Shown one piece after another: positions 44,634 to 52,618 of a DNA stretch of 64,000 bases. Position numbers and translations under genes: made by a program. Location of the stretch: positions 1-64,000 of the forward strand of contig JADJZE010000009.1 of the NCBI GenBank assembly GCA_016719405.1, written 5' to 3'. Source of the DNA: Candidatus Aalborgicola lynettensis. Lineage in GTDB: Bacteria; Pseudomonadota; Gammaproteobacteria; Burkholderiales; Burkholderiaceae_C. The notes under the pieces are model-generated. The model worked only from the letters and a program-made list of their open reading frames with translations, had not been told where the DNA came from and did no database searches. Every line of letters begins with the position of its first letter. Position 1 is the first letter of the stretch.

Positions 44634-45860
44634 CTAAAACCCGATCCGTGCCGCGCGCGTGGTGAAGAAAATGCCGGACGGCGCGTCGGCAGCCAGCGAA
44701 GACAGTGGCTGGTGGGTGCGCGTATCGAACACCACCACTTTGTTGTCGTCCCGGCAACTGATCCATACCGCTTCGCCACGGGGCGTAAATTCCATGTGCA
44801 GCACCACTTTGCCCGGTGCCAGCGTGTGGGTGACTTTTTGGCTCAAAGAGTCAATGACCTGCACATGGCTGTTGTCGGGGTGGGCGAAGTTGACCCAGAT
44901 TTCACGCCCATCGGGGCGCGCCATCACAAACACCGGTTGCCCCTTGACTGCGATGCGTGCCACCTCTTGCCAGCTGCGGGTGTCGACCACCAGCACCTCG
45001 TGGCGGCCAATGGCGGGCAGGTACAGGCGCCCATCGGCCATGGCCCAGCCGCGCAGGTGCGGCATCTTGAACACGGGCAGGGGTTCTTCGCCACGGCCAT
45101 ATCCAGCTAACACTTTTTGCACGCCGCGCTCGGGTTGCCACAGGTCGAGCATGGCCAGGCCGTCTTCGCCAAACAGACCCGCCAGGTAGTAGCGGCCATC
45201 GGGGGTAATGAGTCCGTCATACGGCTGCTTGCCCACATTGGCGTAGCGGGTCACGCGGGGCTGGGCCGGATTGGCAGACAGGTCGGCTACCCAGATTTCG
45301 CCCGCGTCAAACAGGGCAAACACAAAGCCCACGCCCGGCGCGTCGGCCAGGCCGACCACTTTGGAGGTTTGCCCGGTAGTGCCGTAACTGGCCGCGATAG
45401 TGGCCACCGGCTCCAGCGTGGCAGCGTCAAAAATGCGCACACCGCCGGGTTGGTAGTTTTGGGCTGCGACAAAGCGCCCGTCCTGGGAGATGGCACCGCC
45501 AATGGAATTGCCGGCCTGGACAATGCGTTTGTTCAGTGTGCCAGTCAGCAAATCAACCTTCGACAGGCCGCCATCGCGGCCAAACACATAGGCAAAACGC
45601 CCATCGCGGGAAAAAACAACCGAGGCGTGAGACAGGTCGCCCAGGCCACTGACCGTGGCCAGTGACGTGCGCGTGCTGGTGTTGACCACCTGCACCTTGC
45701 CCACGGCGCGCTCAATGACGATGCCCAAATCGCCCGTGCCGCGCAATACGGGCGCGTTATCGAGCGCCTGTGCCATTTGTGGTGCCGCAACGGCACCCAG
45801 CGTGAGGCCGGCGAGGGCTACTCTTTGGGAAATTCGGTTAACAAACGTTCGACGATCCAT
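44634..45860 (-). CDS. nirF: NirF, haem d1 assembly protein
   Basis: The 408-residue protein starts at ATG 45860 with MDRRTFVNRISQRVAL, a twin-arginine-like signal (D-R-R-T-F) followed by a hydrophobic stretch. The rest is an eight-bladed d1-type propeller (GGLSKVDLLTGTLNKRIVQA, then GGAISQDGRFVAAQNYQPGG and PGKVVLHMEFTPRGEAVWIS). There is no cytochrome c domain, as expected. NirF acts in the periplasm late in haem d1 synthesis, probably with NirN and NirS. Its 5' end overlaps the nirC 3' end by 43 bp. Confidence 0.86.
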   Translation of the reverse strand: MDRRTFVNRISQRVALAGLTLGAVAAPQMAQALDNAPVLRGTGDLGIVIERAVGKVQVVNTSTRTSLATVSGLGDLSHASVVFSRDGRFAYVFGRDGGLSKVDLLTGTLNKRIVQAGNSIGGAISQDGRFVAAQNYQPGGVRIFDAATLEPVATIAASYGTTGQTSKVVGLADAPGVGFVFALFDAGEIWVADLSANPAQPRVTRYANVGKQPYDGLITPDGRYYLAGLFGEDGLAMLDLWQPERGVQKVLAGYGRGEEPLPVFKMPHLRGWAMADGRLYLPAIGRHEVLVVDTRSWQEVARIAVKGQPVFVMARPDGREIWVNFAHPDNSHVQVIDSLSQKVTHTLAPGKVVLHMEFTPRGEAVWISCRDDNKVVVFDTRTHQPLSSLAADAPSGIFFTTRAARIGF

Positions 45861-46168
45861 TGTGCTTCTTGCTCCGTTAACAATCCGCGCCACGGCGGCA
45901 TGGGAGTGCCTTTGCGCCCCCCGAGAATGGTGGCCACCAGCGAGGTGGCGGGCTTGTCGGCCAGTGCGGCGGGCAGCAGGGAGGGGCCCAGACCACCGGT
46001 CAACTGCAGGCCATGGCACGACCCGCAGTCTTGCCGTACCAGGCGTACCAACCGGGACGCGTGCTCGGGATCCAAATCAGCCGATGCGCAGGGCAGTGCT
46101 ATGCAAAAAAACCAGCAAATGCCACATGCAAAAACACGGGTCACGTTTCTCCAGTTGCGTTTTGACAT
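45818..46168 (-). CDS. nirC: NirC, small periplasmic cytochrome c
   Basis: Start chosen at ATG 46168 (MSKRNWRNVTRVF), giving a signal peptide and a 116-residue monohaem cytochrome with CGSCHG at 48-53 and the likely axial methionine in GTPMPPWRG near 88. It belongs to the c55x/NirC group that donates electrons to, or helps mature, cytochrome cd1. It heads the leftward nir operon. The palindrome TTGACATGTGTCAA lies 35 bp upstream. Confidence 0.8.
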   Translation of the reverse strand: MSKRNWRNVTRVFACGICWFFCIALPCASADLDPEHASRLVRLVRQDCGSCHGLQLTGGLGPSLLPAALADKPATSLVATILGGRKGTPMPPWRGLLTEQEAQWIVERLLTEFPKE

Positions 46169-46202
46169 GGACTGGATTTTGCCCAGGGTCTTTGAATTGC
46201 CG

Positions 46203-46216
46203 TTGACATGTGTCAA
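46203..46216. promoter_or_regulatory. Perfect FNR/Dnr-type box TTGAC-N4-GTCAA
   Basis: TTGACATGTGTCAA is a perfect palindrome between divergent nirC and nirE. For nirE the fit is excellent: a TACAGT hexamer at 46240-46245 sits where the -10 of a class II promoter centred at -41.5 should be, with a ~32-base leader. For nirC no comparable -10 is seen. Control by a Dnr/NnrR-type NO sensor or FNR is inferred; no such regulator is in the window. Confidence 0.75.
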
Positions 46217-46282
46217 TATTTGCGTGCGCTGCAAGGCAGTACAGTGCGTGCATTGAAGTGGGGTTAAAACAAAGTGAGCATC

Positions 46283-47095
46283 ATGAACGCATCCATTCCC
46301 CTGGCCGCATGGCTCGAGTCCGGCGCCCAGGGGCGCTCCATTGGGCGGGTCAGTTTGGTGGGGGCAGGACCGGGCGACCCGGACTTGTTGACGGTAAAAG
46401 CTCTGCGCAGGCTCCAGCAAGCCGATGTGGTGGTTTACGACAATTTGGTGGGCGACGGTATTTTGGACTTGATACCGCCACATGTAGAGCGAATTTATGT
46501 GGGTAAAGAGGCGTCCAACCACTCAGTGCCACAGGACGAGATTTCGCTGCTGGTAATCGCCAAAGCCCAGGCTGGCTTGCAGGTGGTGCGGCTCAAGGGT
46601 GGCGACCCGTTCGTCTTTGGCCGGGGTGGAGAAGAGTTAAGCACCATTACCGCCGCCGGTGTGCCGGTGGAGGTGGTGCCCGGTATTACCGCGGCCTTGG
46701 GTGCGTGTGCGCAAACCGGCATTCCGCTCACCCACCGGGATCATTCCCAAAGCGCCATATTTGTGACGGGGCATCGCAAAGATGGATCCTATGCCCTGGA
46801 CTGGCCGATGCTGGCGCGTCCGTTTCAAACCGTGGTGATTTACATGGGTGTCGGTGCGCTGGCGGGAATTGTCGAGCAACTGGTGGCACATGGGTTAGTA
46901 CCCAGCACGCCAGTGGCCCTGGTGCGCAACGCCACGCGCAGTGACCAGCAAACTGTGGTGGGTACCCTGGAGACCATTGCCGATGTCGCGGCCCGCAACA
47001 GGGTGCAGGCGCCGGCGTTGATTATTGTGGGTGACGTGGTTTCTTTGTACGACGAACACCAGGCTGAGTGTTTGCGAAAGGTTGCTGCGAGTTAA
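46283..47095 (+). CDS. nirE: Uroporphyrinogen-III C-methyltransferase (NirE/CobA)
   Basis: The 270-residue protein (ATG 46283; a GTG at 46274 is the alternative) is a SUMT: VSLVGAGPGDPDLLTVKALR near the N-terminus, VVYDNLV, then VRLKGGDPFVFGRGGEE and PVEVVPGITAA. It methylates uroporphyrinogen III twice with SAM to give precorrin-2, the branch point to siroheme, cobalamin and haem d1. Its position divergent from the nir operon and behind the FNR/Dnr box shows it is the denitrification copy, NirE. Confidence 0.87.
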   Translation: MNASIPLAAWLESGAQGRSIGRVSLVGAGPGDPDLLTVKALRRLQQADVVVYDNLVGDGILDLIPPHVERIYVGKEASNHSVPQDEISLLVIAKAQAGLQVVRLKGGDPFVFGRGGEELSTITAAGVPVEVVPGITAALGACAQTGIPLTHRDHSQSAIFVTGHRKDGSYALDWPMLARPFQTVVIYMGVGALAGIVEQLVAHGLVPSTPVALVRNATRSDQQTVVGTLETIADVAARNRVQAPALIIVGDVVSLYDEHQAECLRKVAAS

Positions 47096-47103
47096 CGCCC
47101 AGC

Positions 47104-47967
47104 CTACAACTTGTAAAACGTCCGGATCGCGTCCCAAGCCGCCTGCGGATCGTCGGTGATCTGGAACAGGTTCAGGTCTTCGGGTGAGATGGCGCCTTCT
47201 TCCACCAGCACGTCGAAGTTGATCAGGCGCTTCCAGTAATTGGCGCCAAACAGGATGATGGGCACTGGGTGTGCTTTTTTTGTCTGCACCAGGGTCATGA
47301 CCTCGAACAGCTCGTCCAGCGTGCCAAAACCGCCCGGAAACGCCACCAATGCTTTGGCGCGCATCATGAAGTGCATCTTGCGCGCGGCAAAGTAGTGGAA
47401 CCGGAAACTCAGCTCTGGCGTCACGTAGCGGTTGGGGTCTTGCTCGTGGGGCAGTGCAATGTTCAGGCCCAGCGTGGGTGCACCGACATCAAAGGCGCCG
47501 CGGTTGGCTGCTTCCATGATGCCGGGGCCGCCGCCGGTGCAAATAAAGAGCCGGTCGGCCTCGGGCAAGGTGGCGCTGTAGCGCGCCACCAGGGCACCAA
47601 ACTGGCGGGCCTGGTCATAAAAGTGGGCGTTGCGCAGGTGGCGCTCGGCGTCGCGTATGGCAGCGGCGTCACCACTGGCCAGGGCGGCGGCCATGGTGCG
47701 CTGGGCGTCTTCGGGGGCGGGGAAGCGGGCGCTGCCAAACACCACGATGGTGTTTTCGATGCCCAGTTTTTGCTGCTCCAGGTCGGGCTTGAGCATTTCG
47801 AGCTGGAAGCGGATGCCGCGTGTTTCGCGGCGCAGCAGAAACTCGGGGTCGCCAAAGGCCAGTCGGTTGGCGTTGGCCTCCAGTTGCAAACCCGCATCGG
47901 CGTGGGCTTTGAGGTCGGCCCAGGCCTGGGCCAGCGAGCTTTCGTTCAGGTCGTCGGGGGTTCTCAT
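47104..47967 (-). CDS. LOG family nucleotide 5'-monophosphate phosphoribohydrolase
   Basis: The 287-residue protein carries both LOG signatures: GGGPGIMEAANRG and PGGFGTLDELFEVMTLVQ. LOG proteins cleave nucleoside (or cytokinin) 5'-monophosphates to base and ribose 5-phosphate; the long N-terminal extension (about 90 residues) places it with the larger bacterial type (TIGR00730-like). It overlaps the PRPP-synthase-like gene by four bases on the same strand, and an AMP phosphorylase-like gene precedes that, giving a consistent nucleotide-breakdown theme. Its usual annotation in bacteria is lysine decarboxylase-like, which is misleading. Confidence 0.8.
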   Translation of the reverse strand: MRTPDDLNESSLAQAWADLKAHADAGLQLEANANRLAFGDPEFLLRRETRGIRFQLEMLKPDLEQQKLGIENTIVVFGSARFPAPEDAQRTMAAALASGDAAAIRDAERHLRNAHFYDQARQFGALVARYSATLPEADRLFICTGGGPGIMEAANRGAFDVGAPTLGLNIALPHEQDPNRYVTPELSFRFHYFAARKMHFMMRAKALVAFPGGFGTLDELFEVMTLVQTKKAHPVPIILFGANYWKRLINFDVLVEEGAISPEDLNLFQITDDPQAAWDAIRTFYKL

Positions 47968-48869
47968 GGCGTTGTCTCCGTTGCAAACATTGTTGATAAG
48001 GCCGCTGCGATGCTGCCCGCCATGCTGACGGCATTGCTGGGGTGGGCAATGCAGTCGGTGCTCCAGATGTGTTGCACTCCCGCAGATGCTACTAATTCAA
48101 TAGCACCTTGTGCAAACAGGGCGTGCGTAACGGCTACATCGACCGATGTGGCGCCAGCGGTCAGCAGCAGCCGGGCTGCCTCCGCGAGTGTGTGGCCGCT
48201 GCTGGCTACATCGTCCAGCAACACCACGGCGCGCCCGGCAACGGGCACCGATGGCAGTTCAATGGTCACCGCGCGGTCGCCGTGGCGCACTTTGCGGCAC
48301 ACGCCGTAGTCGCTGCCATGGCGCGCGGCGGCCTGGGCAATCCACTGGGCCGATTCTTCGTCGGGCCCCATCAGCAGGGCGCCGGGGCGCTGCGTGGCAA
48401 TCAGGTCGGCCAGCAGGGGAGCGCCGCTGAGCACTATCGCCTGCGGTACGGGTACGGCCTCTTGCAGCGTGGCCACGCGGTGCAAGTGCGGGTCCACTGT
48501 AATGACCGCATTAAATAAACCGGCTAGAAAGCGGCCCACCACGCGCTGGCTCACCACCTCGCCGGGGTTGAAGGCAATATCTTGCCGCATATACGCCAGG
48601 TAGGGTGCAACCAGACTCAGGTGGCGGGCGCCGGTGCCACGGGCGCTGTCCGCAACCATCAGCAGTTCCACCAGCTTCTCGTTGGGGTCGTTGAGCGTGC
48701 GCAGTACCACCACCTGCTTCGGCAATGTGGCGGGCAGGCGCAGTTTGAGTTCACCATCGGGGAAACGGTGGCGCTGCACGGTTAGCACCTGCATACCTGC
48801 GGCTTTGGCCAGGGAGTGGGCAAAGTCGCGGTCTTCTTCAAAGTGCAAGAGCACGGGGGTGGGGGACAT
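47964..48869 (-). CDS. PRPP synthase-like phosphoribosyl protein
   Basis: Starting at ATG 48869 (overlapping the upstream stop as ATGA), the 301-residue product has two type I phosphoribosyltransferase-like domains, as in ribose-phosphate diphosphokinase. RFPDGELKLRLP is the N-terminal block, ITVDPHLHR the metal site and VVLLDDVASSGHTLAEAA the ribose-5-phosphate loop. It is shorter and more divergent than housekeeping Prs, which is probably encoded elsewhere. Coupling to an AMP phosphorylase-like gene suggests it works on ribose phosphates released from nucleotides. The segment encoding QGAIELVAS resembles a remnant of the dispersed repeat. Confidence 0.78.
   Translation of the reverse strand: MSPTPVLLHFEEDRDFAHSLAKAAGMQVLTVQRHRFPDGELKLRLPATLPKQVVVLRTLNDPNEKLVELLMVADSARGTGARHLSLVAPYLAYMRQDIAFNPGEVVSQRVVGRFLAGLFNAVITVDPHLHRVATLQEAVPVPQAIVLSGAPLLADLIATQRPGALLMGPDEESAQWIAQAAARHGSDYGVCRKVRHGDRAVTIELPSVPVAGRAVVLLDDVASSGHTLAEAARLLLTAGATSVDVAVTHALFAQGAIELVASAGVQHIWSTDCIAHPSNAVSMAGSIAAALSTMFATETTP
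48085..48113 (+). repeat. Dispersed repeat, copy H (degenerate, inside the PRPP synthase-like gene)
   Basis: GATGCTACTAATTCAATAGC followed by ACCTTGTGC resembles the AT-rich half of the repeat. The protein is not visibly lengthened here, so this may be chance similarity or an old remnant. Confidence 0.3.
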
Positions 48870-50470
48870 CAAAACTCCACAAAAACATGGGCCATGTCGC
48901 TGGCAGCGCCAATGGCATAACCCGACGATTTAAGGCAGGCCTGCCGCGCAAACTCCAGGTCGGCGGCAAAGCTGGCGTGTACGCGGTACAGCACGGCCCC
49001 TTTTTTTACCGTGTCGCCCAGTTTGCATTGCAGGTCCACCCCGGCTTGGCTTACCTTGGGCGCACCGGCCAAGCCGGCAATGCGGGCCAGTTGCAGGTTG
49101 TCGATGCGGGTAACCACGCCTGAATCGGGGGCGCACACGTCAAAGGTGAGGGCACCCAGCGCGGGCTGGTTGTGGTCAAACGGCTTGCGGCCCTGCGCGT
49201 CGATGATGGCGTTCATCTTGGCCAGGGCGCGGCCGGAGTCCAGAATGTCGCGGGCAATGGCAAAGCCGTCGCCGCCCCGTACATCGGGGTCGCATTCAAT
49301 CAGCCGCCCGGCCAGGCGCAGGGATTTTTGGCGCAGATCATTCGGGGCGCGGGGATCGTTTTCCAGCACCCGCATCACGTCGCGGGCTTCGAGCACCGGG
49401 CCGATGCCAAAACCAATGGGCTGGCGCCCGTCGGTAATCACCACGTCCAGCGACAGCTTCATGCGCCGCGCCACATATTCAAATAAACGGCGCAGGCGCT
49501 GGGCCTCGGGCATGGAGCGGACTTTGGCGGTGGGGCCAATCGGAATGTCCAGCACCAGGTGGCTGGAGCCGGCCGAGATTTTTTTGGACAGGATGGAGGC
49601 CACCATTTGCCCCGGTGAATCCAGGGAGAGAGGTCGCTCCACCGAAATCAGCACGTCGTCGGCTGGTGACAGATTGGCAGTGCCGCCCCATGCCAGGCAG
49701 CCGCGGTGCTGGCGCACGATGTCTTGCAAATGTTCCAGTGGCAGCTCTACATTGGCCAGCACTTCCATGGTGTCGGCCGTGCCGGCAGGGGAGGTGATGG
49801 CGCGCGACGAGGTTTTGGGGCACAGCATTCCGTGCGCCGCGACGATGGGTACGACCAGCATGGAGGTGCGGTTGCCTGGAATCCCGCCAATGCAATGTTT
49901 GTCCACCACCAGGCCTTCGTGCCAGTCGAGTTTGCGCCCGGCGGCGATCATGGCCTCGGTCAAAAAGAACACTTCTTCGCGGTCTAGTTCGTCGCGGTTG
50001 CAGGCCACCACAAAGGCGGTGAGCTCAATTTTGGAGTAGCGGTGCGCGGCGATGTCTTGCACGATGGCGCGAAACTCCTGTGCGTTCATGCGTTCACCGT
50101 CGAGCTTGCGGTGCAGTGCGCCGATAGAAGCCGGGGGCTCGGCCTGCGCCACCGTGGCGCTGTGGCCGTCGTCCACGCCCATCTGAGCAAACGCCGATTT
50201 GGATAAACCGAGTTCGCCACAGGCCACGATGGATGCATCGTCCACCACGTTGAGGGTGGCCAGAATGGCGCGCCCGTTGGTGCGCACTTCGACCTTGGAC
50301 AGGGCTTTAAAGCCTTCGGCCCGGTAGACCGCGCAGTCGCGGTGCATGTAGGCCACGTTCTCGTGGTAGGTGTCGATCAGGACGCGGCGCAATGCCAAGC
50401 GGGCTGGTGTAAATGGGTTGCCGTTTTCACCAGACGGTACGGAAGATGGCGCTGTGGGTGCGTTGCTCAT
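48869..50470 (-). CDS. deoA: AMP/thymidine phosphorylase family protein (TP500 type)
   Basis: The 533-residue protein is a pyrimidine-nucleoside/AMP phosphorylase homologue with an N-terminal extra domain (~90 residues). The conserved catalytic block reads KTSSRAITSPAGTADTMEVL, the form seen in AMP phosphorylases and the long TP500 group rather than in classical DeoA. KHCIGGIPGNRTSMLVVPI lies upstream. Expected reaction: nucleoside or NMP plus phosphate to base plus ribose 1-phosphate or ribose 1,5-bisphosphate. Its stop overlaps the PRPP synthase-like gene. The symbol is used only because annotation pipelines do so; the substrate is uncertain. Confidence 0.8.
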   Translation of the reverse strand: MSNAPTAPSSVPSGENGNPFTPARLALRRVLIDTYHENVAYMHRDCAVYRAEGFKALSKVEVRTNGRAILATLNVVDDASIVACGELGLSKSAFAQMGVDDGHSATVAQAEPPASIGALHRKLDGERMNAQEFRAIVQDIAAHRYSKIELTAFVVACNRDELDREEVFFLTEAMIAAGRKLDWHEGLVVDKHCIGGIPGNRTSMLVVPIVAAHGMLCPKTSSRAITSPAGTADTMEVLANVELPLEHLQDIVRQHRGCLAWGGTANLSPADDVLISVERPLSLDSPGQMVASILSKKISAGSSHLVLDIPIGPTAKVRSMPEAQRLRRLFEYVARRMKLSLDVVITDGRQPIGFGIGPVLEARDVMRVLENDPRAPNDLRQKSLRLAGRLIECDPDVRGGDGFAIARDILDSGRALAKMNAIIDAQGRKPFDHNQPALGALTFDVCAPDSGVVTRIDNLQLARIAGLAGAPKVSQAGVDLQCKLGDTVKKGAVLYRVHASFAADLEFARQACLKSSGYAIGAASDMAHVFVEF

Positions 50471-50528
50471 GCGAGTAGCCTACACGCAAATGCAGGCTTG
50501 TGACAGTGCCGATAAAGGGCACAAAAAA

Positions 50529-50550
50529 GGCTCCCGAAGGAGCCGATTTT
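50529..50550 (-). terminator. Bidirectional rho-independent terminator
   Basis: GGCTCC-CGAA-GGAGCC (50529-50544) is flanked by TTTTTT on the right (50547-50552) and AAAAAA on the left, so it can terminate in both directions. It lies between the start of deoA and the 3' end of efp and most likely stops the efp transcript. Confidence 0.8.
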
Positions 50551-50570
50551 TTGCAGCGACCCCCGCGCAA

Positions 50571-50726
50571 CGTGGGGGCTTCAATTCTCCGCCGGGCCGC
50601 CCCAAGGAGAATTTGCCCCCCGCGCAGCGGCGGAGCGTGGGGGCTTCAATTCTCCGCCGGGCCGCCCCAAGGAGAATTTGCCCCCTCGGGGGGCAGCGAC
50701 CCGCGCAGCGGCGGAGCGTGGGGGCT
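50571..50726. repeat. 65-bp tandem repeat with internal palindromes
   Basis: Bases 50571-50635 and 50636-50700 are near-identical 65-bp units beginning CGTGGGGGCTTCAATTCTCC; a third unit starts at 50717. Each carries AATTCTCC ... GGAGAATT as an inverted repeat (50583-50590 and 50606-50613 in unit 1) and GC-rich GCGCAGCGGCGGAGCG. A related C/G-rich palindrome lies at 25128-25180. It is an intergenic element directly downstream of efp. Confidence 0.75.
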
Positions 50727-50731
50727 ATGTC

Positions 50732-51286
50732 TTAGACGCGCTTACGGTATTCGCCGGTGCGGGTGTCGATTTCGACCTTGTCGCCCTGGGCTACGAAGAT
50801 GGGCACGCCCACATCGAAACCAGTGGCAATTTTGGCGGGCTTCAAAACCTTGCCGGATGTGTCGCCTTTGACAGCGGGCTCGGTCCAGGTGATTTCGCGC
50901 ACCACGTTGGTGGGCAATTCGACGGAAATGGCCTTGCCTTCGTAAAACACCACTTCGGCGGTCATGCCGTCTTCAAGGTAGTTCAGGGCGTCGCCCATGT
51001 TTTCGGATTCGACTTCGTACTGGTTGTAGTCGGCATCCATCCACACGTACAGGGGGTCGGCAAAGTAGGAGTAGGTGCAATCCTTTTTGTCCAGAATCAC
51101 CTGGTCCATCTTGTCGTCGGCCTTGAACACGACTTCGGTGCCGAAGTTGGCGATCAGGCTCTTGAGCTTCATGCGCACGGTGGCTGCGTTGCGGCCGCCA
51201 CGGGCGTATTCGGTTTTCAAGACCACCATGGGGTCTTTGCCGTGCATGATGACGTTGCCGGCGCGGATTTCTTGAGCGATTTTCAT
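50732..51286 (-). CDS. efp: Elongation factor P (EarP-type, Arg32)
   Basis: The start is set at ATG 51286 (MKIAQEIRAGNVIM); upstream codons in frame lack protein character. The 184-residue protein has the three beta-barrel domains of EF-P. The tip of the first domain reads EYARGGRNAATVRM with arginine at position 32, the residue rhamnosylated by EarP in this subclass instead of the lysine modified by EpmA. EF-P rescues ribosomes stalled at polyproline. The matching earP gene lies just upstream on the same strand with 117 bp between. Confidence 0.93.
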   Translation of the reverse strand: MKIAQEIRAGNVIMHGKDPMVVLKTEYARGGRNAATVRMKLKSLIANFGTEVVFKADDKMDQVILDKKDCTYSYFADPLYVWMDADYNQYEVESENMGDALNYLEDGMTAEVVFYEGKAISVELPTNVVREITWTEPAVKGDTSGKVLKPAKIATGFDVGVPIFVAQGDKVEIDTRTGEYRKRV

Positions 51287-51403
51287 AAGTGTCCAGGGAC
51301 TGGTGTTGCCGCCAGCCTGTGCTGACAGCGTGGATAAGCCGCAGCCTGCGGCGGAGCAAGATTTGCCCACTATCACGCGGCAATATCTGCAAAGCCCGCG
51401 ATT

Positions 51404-52543
51404 TTACCGTTTTTTCTGCACGAAGGCGTTTAACCCGGCGGCTAAATCGTCCATTCCCAGGAGCCGACCGCGTACGCGCTGCACGGTTTGCTGCCATTGC
51501 GTGAGGTGGGGCAAAGGCGACGGCAGCATGGCGCCAGGGTCCGCCAAGCCATTCCATACGGTGTGGAATTGCTGCAGGCTGGCATCGCCCTGCAGCAGGC
51601 CCAAAAACGCGTTCAGCTTGTCGTGGTGGGCATTGTCGTGTTGTGGATAAATCTGCCACACCAGCGGCTTATTTGCCCACAGGGCGCGCACCAAGGAGTC
51701 TTCGCCGCGCACACAATTCAGATCACAAGCCCACAGCAGGTGGTCAAAATCGGTTTGACTAAGGCGTGAAAGATATGAAAATGATAGCGACTCCCGCACG
51801 TTCCATGAGGGTTCCAGGCTATTTTTGTGTGCAATTGCAGCGTGCACCGCCACCGTGGCGCGCCCGCTGGTGACCAGCAAGCGCGTGGGCTCGGGCTGCT
51901 GGGCGAGGTGGTGCAGCAGTGCGGTCAGGGCGGGAGGCTCATAGCAAAAAAGGGACACCAGGCGCTCGCCCTGCCAGTGGATGCCGTGTTGCTGGAGCCA
52001 CGCTGATCGCTGATCGGTTCGGGTGAAGGTTTGCTGGCGTTGTAGCAGGTCGGGTTCGCGCAGCAGTCCGCCGGTACGGGGCGTAAAACCGGGGTAGAAA
52101 AAATACTTCACCCGGCCCTTGGCGGGGCCGTGGAGCACGGGCGAGGGCAGGCCGTGGCAGCGTTCGACATAGGCTTCTGCGGACAGGTATTCGAGGTTGA
52201 TCCAGACTGGATTTTTTAAGTCATTTATGCCGTTTGCGCATGCCGGACGTGCGCAAGCAGCTATGAATTCAGGAGCAATTTCACAACCAAAACCCTCCAC
52301 CCAGACGTTGGCCAGGGGCAGGGTGGCCACAAACTCGGCGTTGTGGGATGCCGCCCAGTCCAGCACTTGCACACCGCTCCAGTGGCCAGCCAAGGCGCCG
52401 GGTGCCATCCATGCCAGGGCCGATGCGTCGTCCACCCACAAGCGCACGTGGTGGCCGCGCACAGCCAGATCGGCGCTCAAGCGCCAACAGACGCCTATGT
52501 CACCAAAATTGTCGACCACACGGCAAAAAATATCCCACAGCAT
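51404..52543 (-). CDS. earP: EarP, EF-P arginine rhamnosyltransferase
   Basis: Starting at ATG 52543 (MLWDIFCRVVDNFGDIGVCW), the 379-residue protein is the GT-B enzyme that transfers rhamnose from dTDP-rhamnose to Arg32 of EF-P. DNFGDIG at the N-terminus holds the catalytic Asp and RGEDSLVRALWANKP the dTDP-rhamnose-binding residues. Around residue 95-110 the sequence AACARPACANGINDLK replaces a short loop of other EarPs; it is encoded by copy G of the dispersed repeat and keeps the frame. It lies divergent from uvrC, 75 bp apart. Confidence 0.88.
   Translation of the reverse strand: MLWDIFCRVVDNFGDIGVCWRLSADLAVRGHHVRLWVDDASALAWMAPGALAGHWSGVQVLDWAASHNAEFVATLPLANVWVEGFGCEIAPEFIAACARPACANGINDLKNPVWINLEYLSAEAYVERCHGLPSPVLHGPAKGRVKYFFYPGFTPRTGGLLREPDLLQRQQTFTRTDQRSAWLQQHGIHWQGERLVSLFCYEPPALTALLHHLAQQPEPTRLLVTSGRATVAVHAAIAHKNSLEPSWNVRESLSFSYLSRLSQTDFDHLLWACDLNCVRGEDSLVRALWANKPLVWQIYPQHDNAHHDKLNAFLGLLQGDASLQQFHTVWNGLADPGAMLPSPLPHLTQWQQTVQRVRGRLLGMDDLAAGLNAFVQKKR
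52220..52276 (-). repeat. Dispersed ~55-bp repeat, copy G (inside earP)
   Basis: On the minus strand GAATTCATAGCTGCTTGCGC, ACGTCCGGCATGCGCAAACG and GCATAAATGAC form a full copy. It is read in frame in earP and adds about 12-16 residues to a loop before the conserved VWINLEYLSAE. It is the clearest coding copy in the window. Confidence 0.65.
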
Positions 52544-52618
52544 GGCCTGATTGTCCACGCAGGCGAGGCCGCACCCACGCCGCACCGATCCCCCGTGAAG
52601 GCCGCACAATAAGGCCCC

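Noticed and set aside
50571..50726. CRISPR array
   Set aside because: Units are direct tandem copies without unique spacers, there are only two and a part, and no cas gene is present anywhere in the window.
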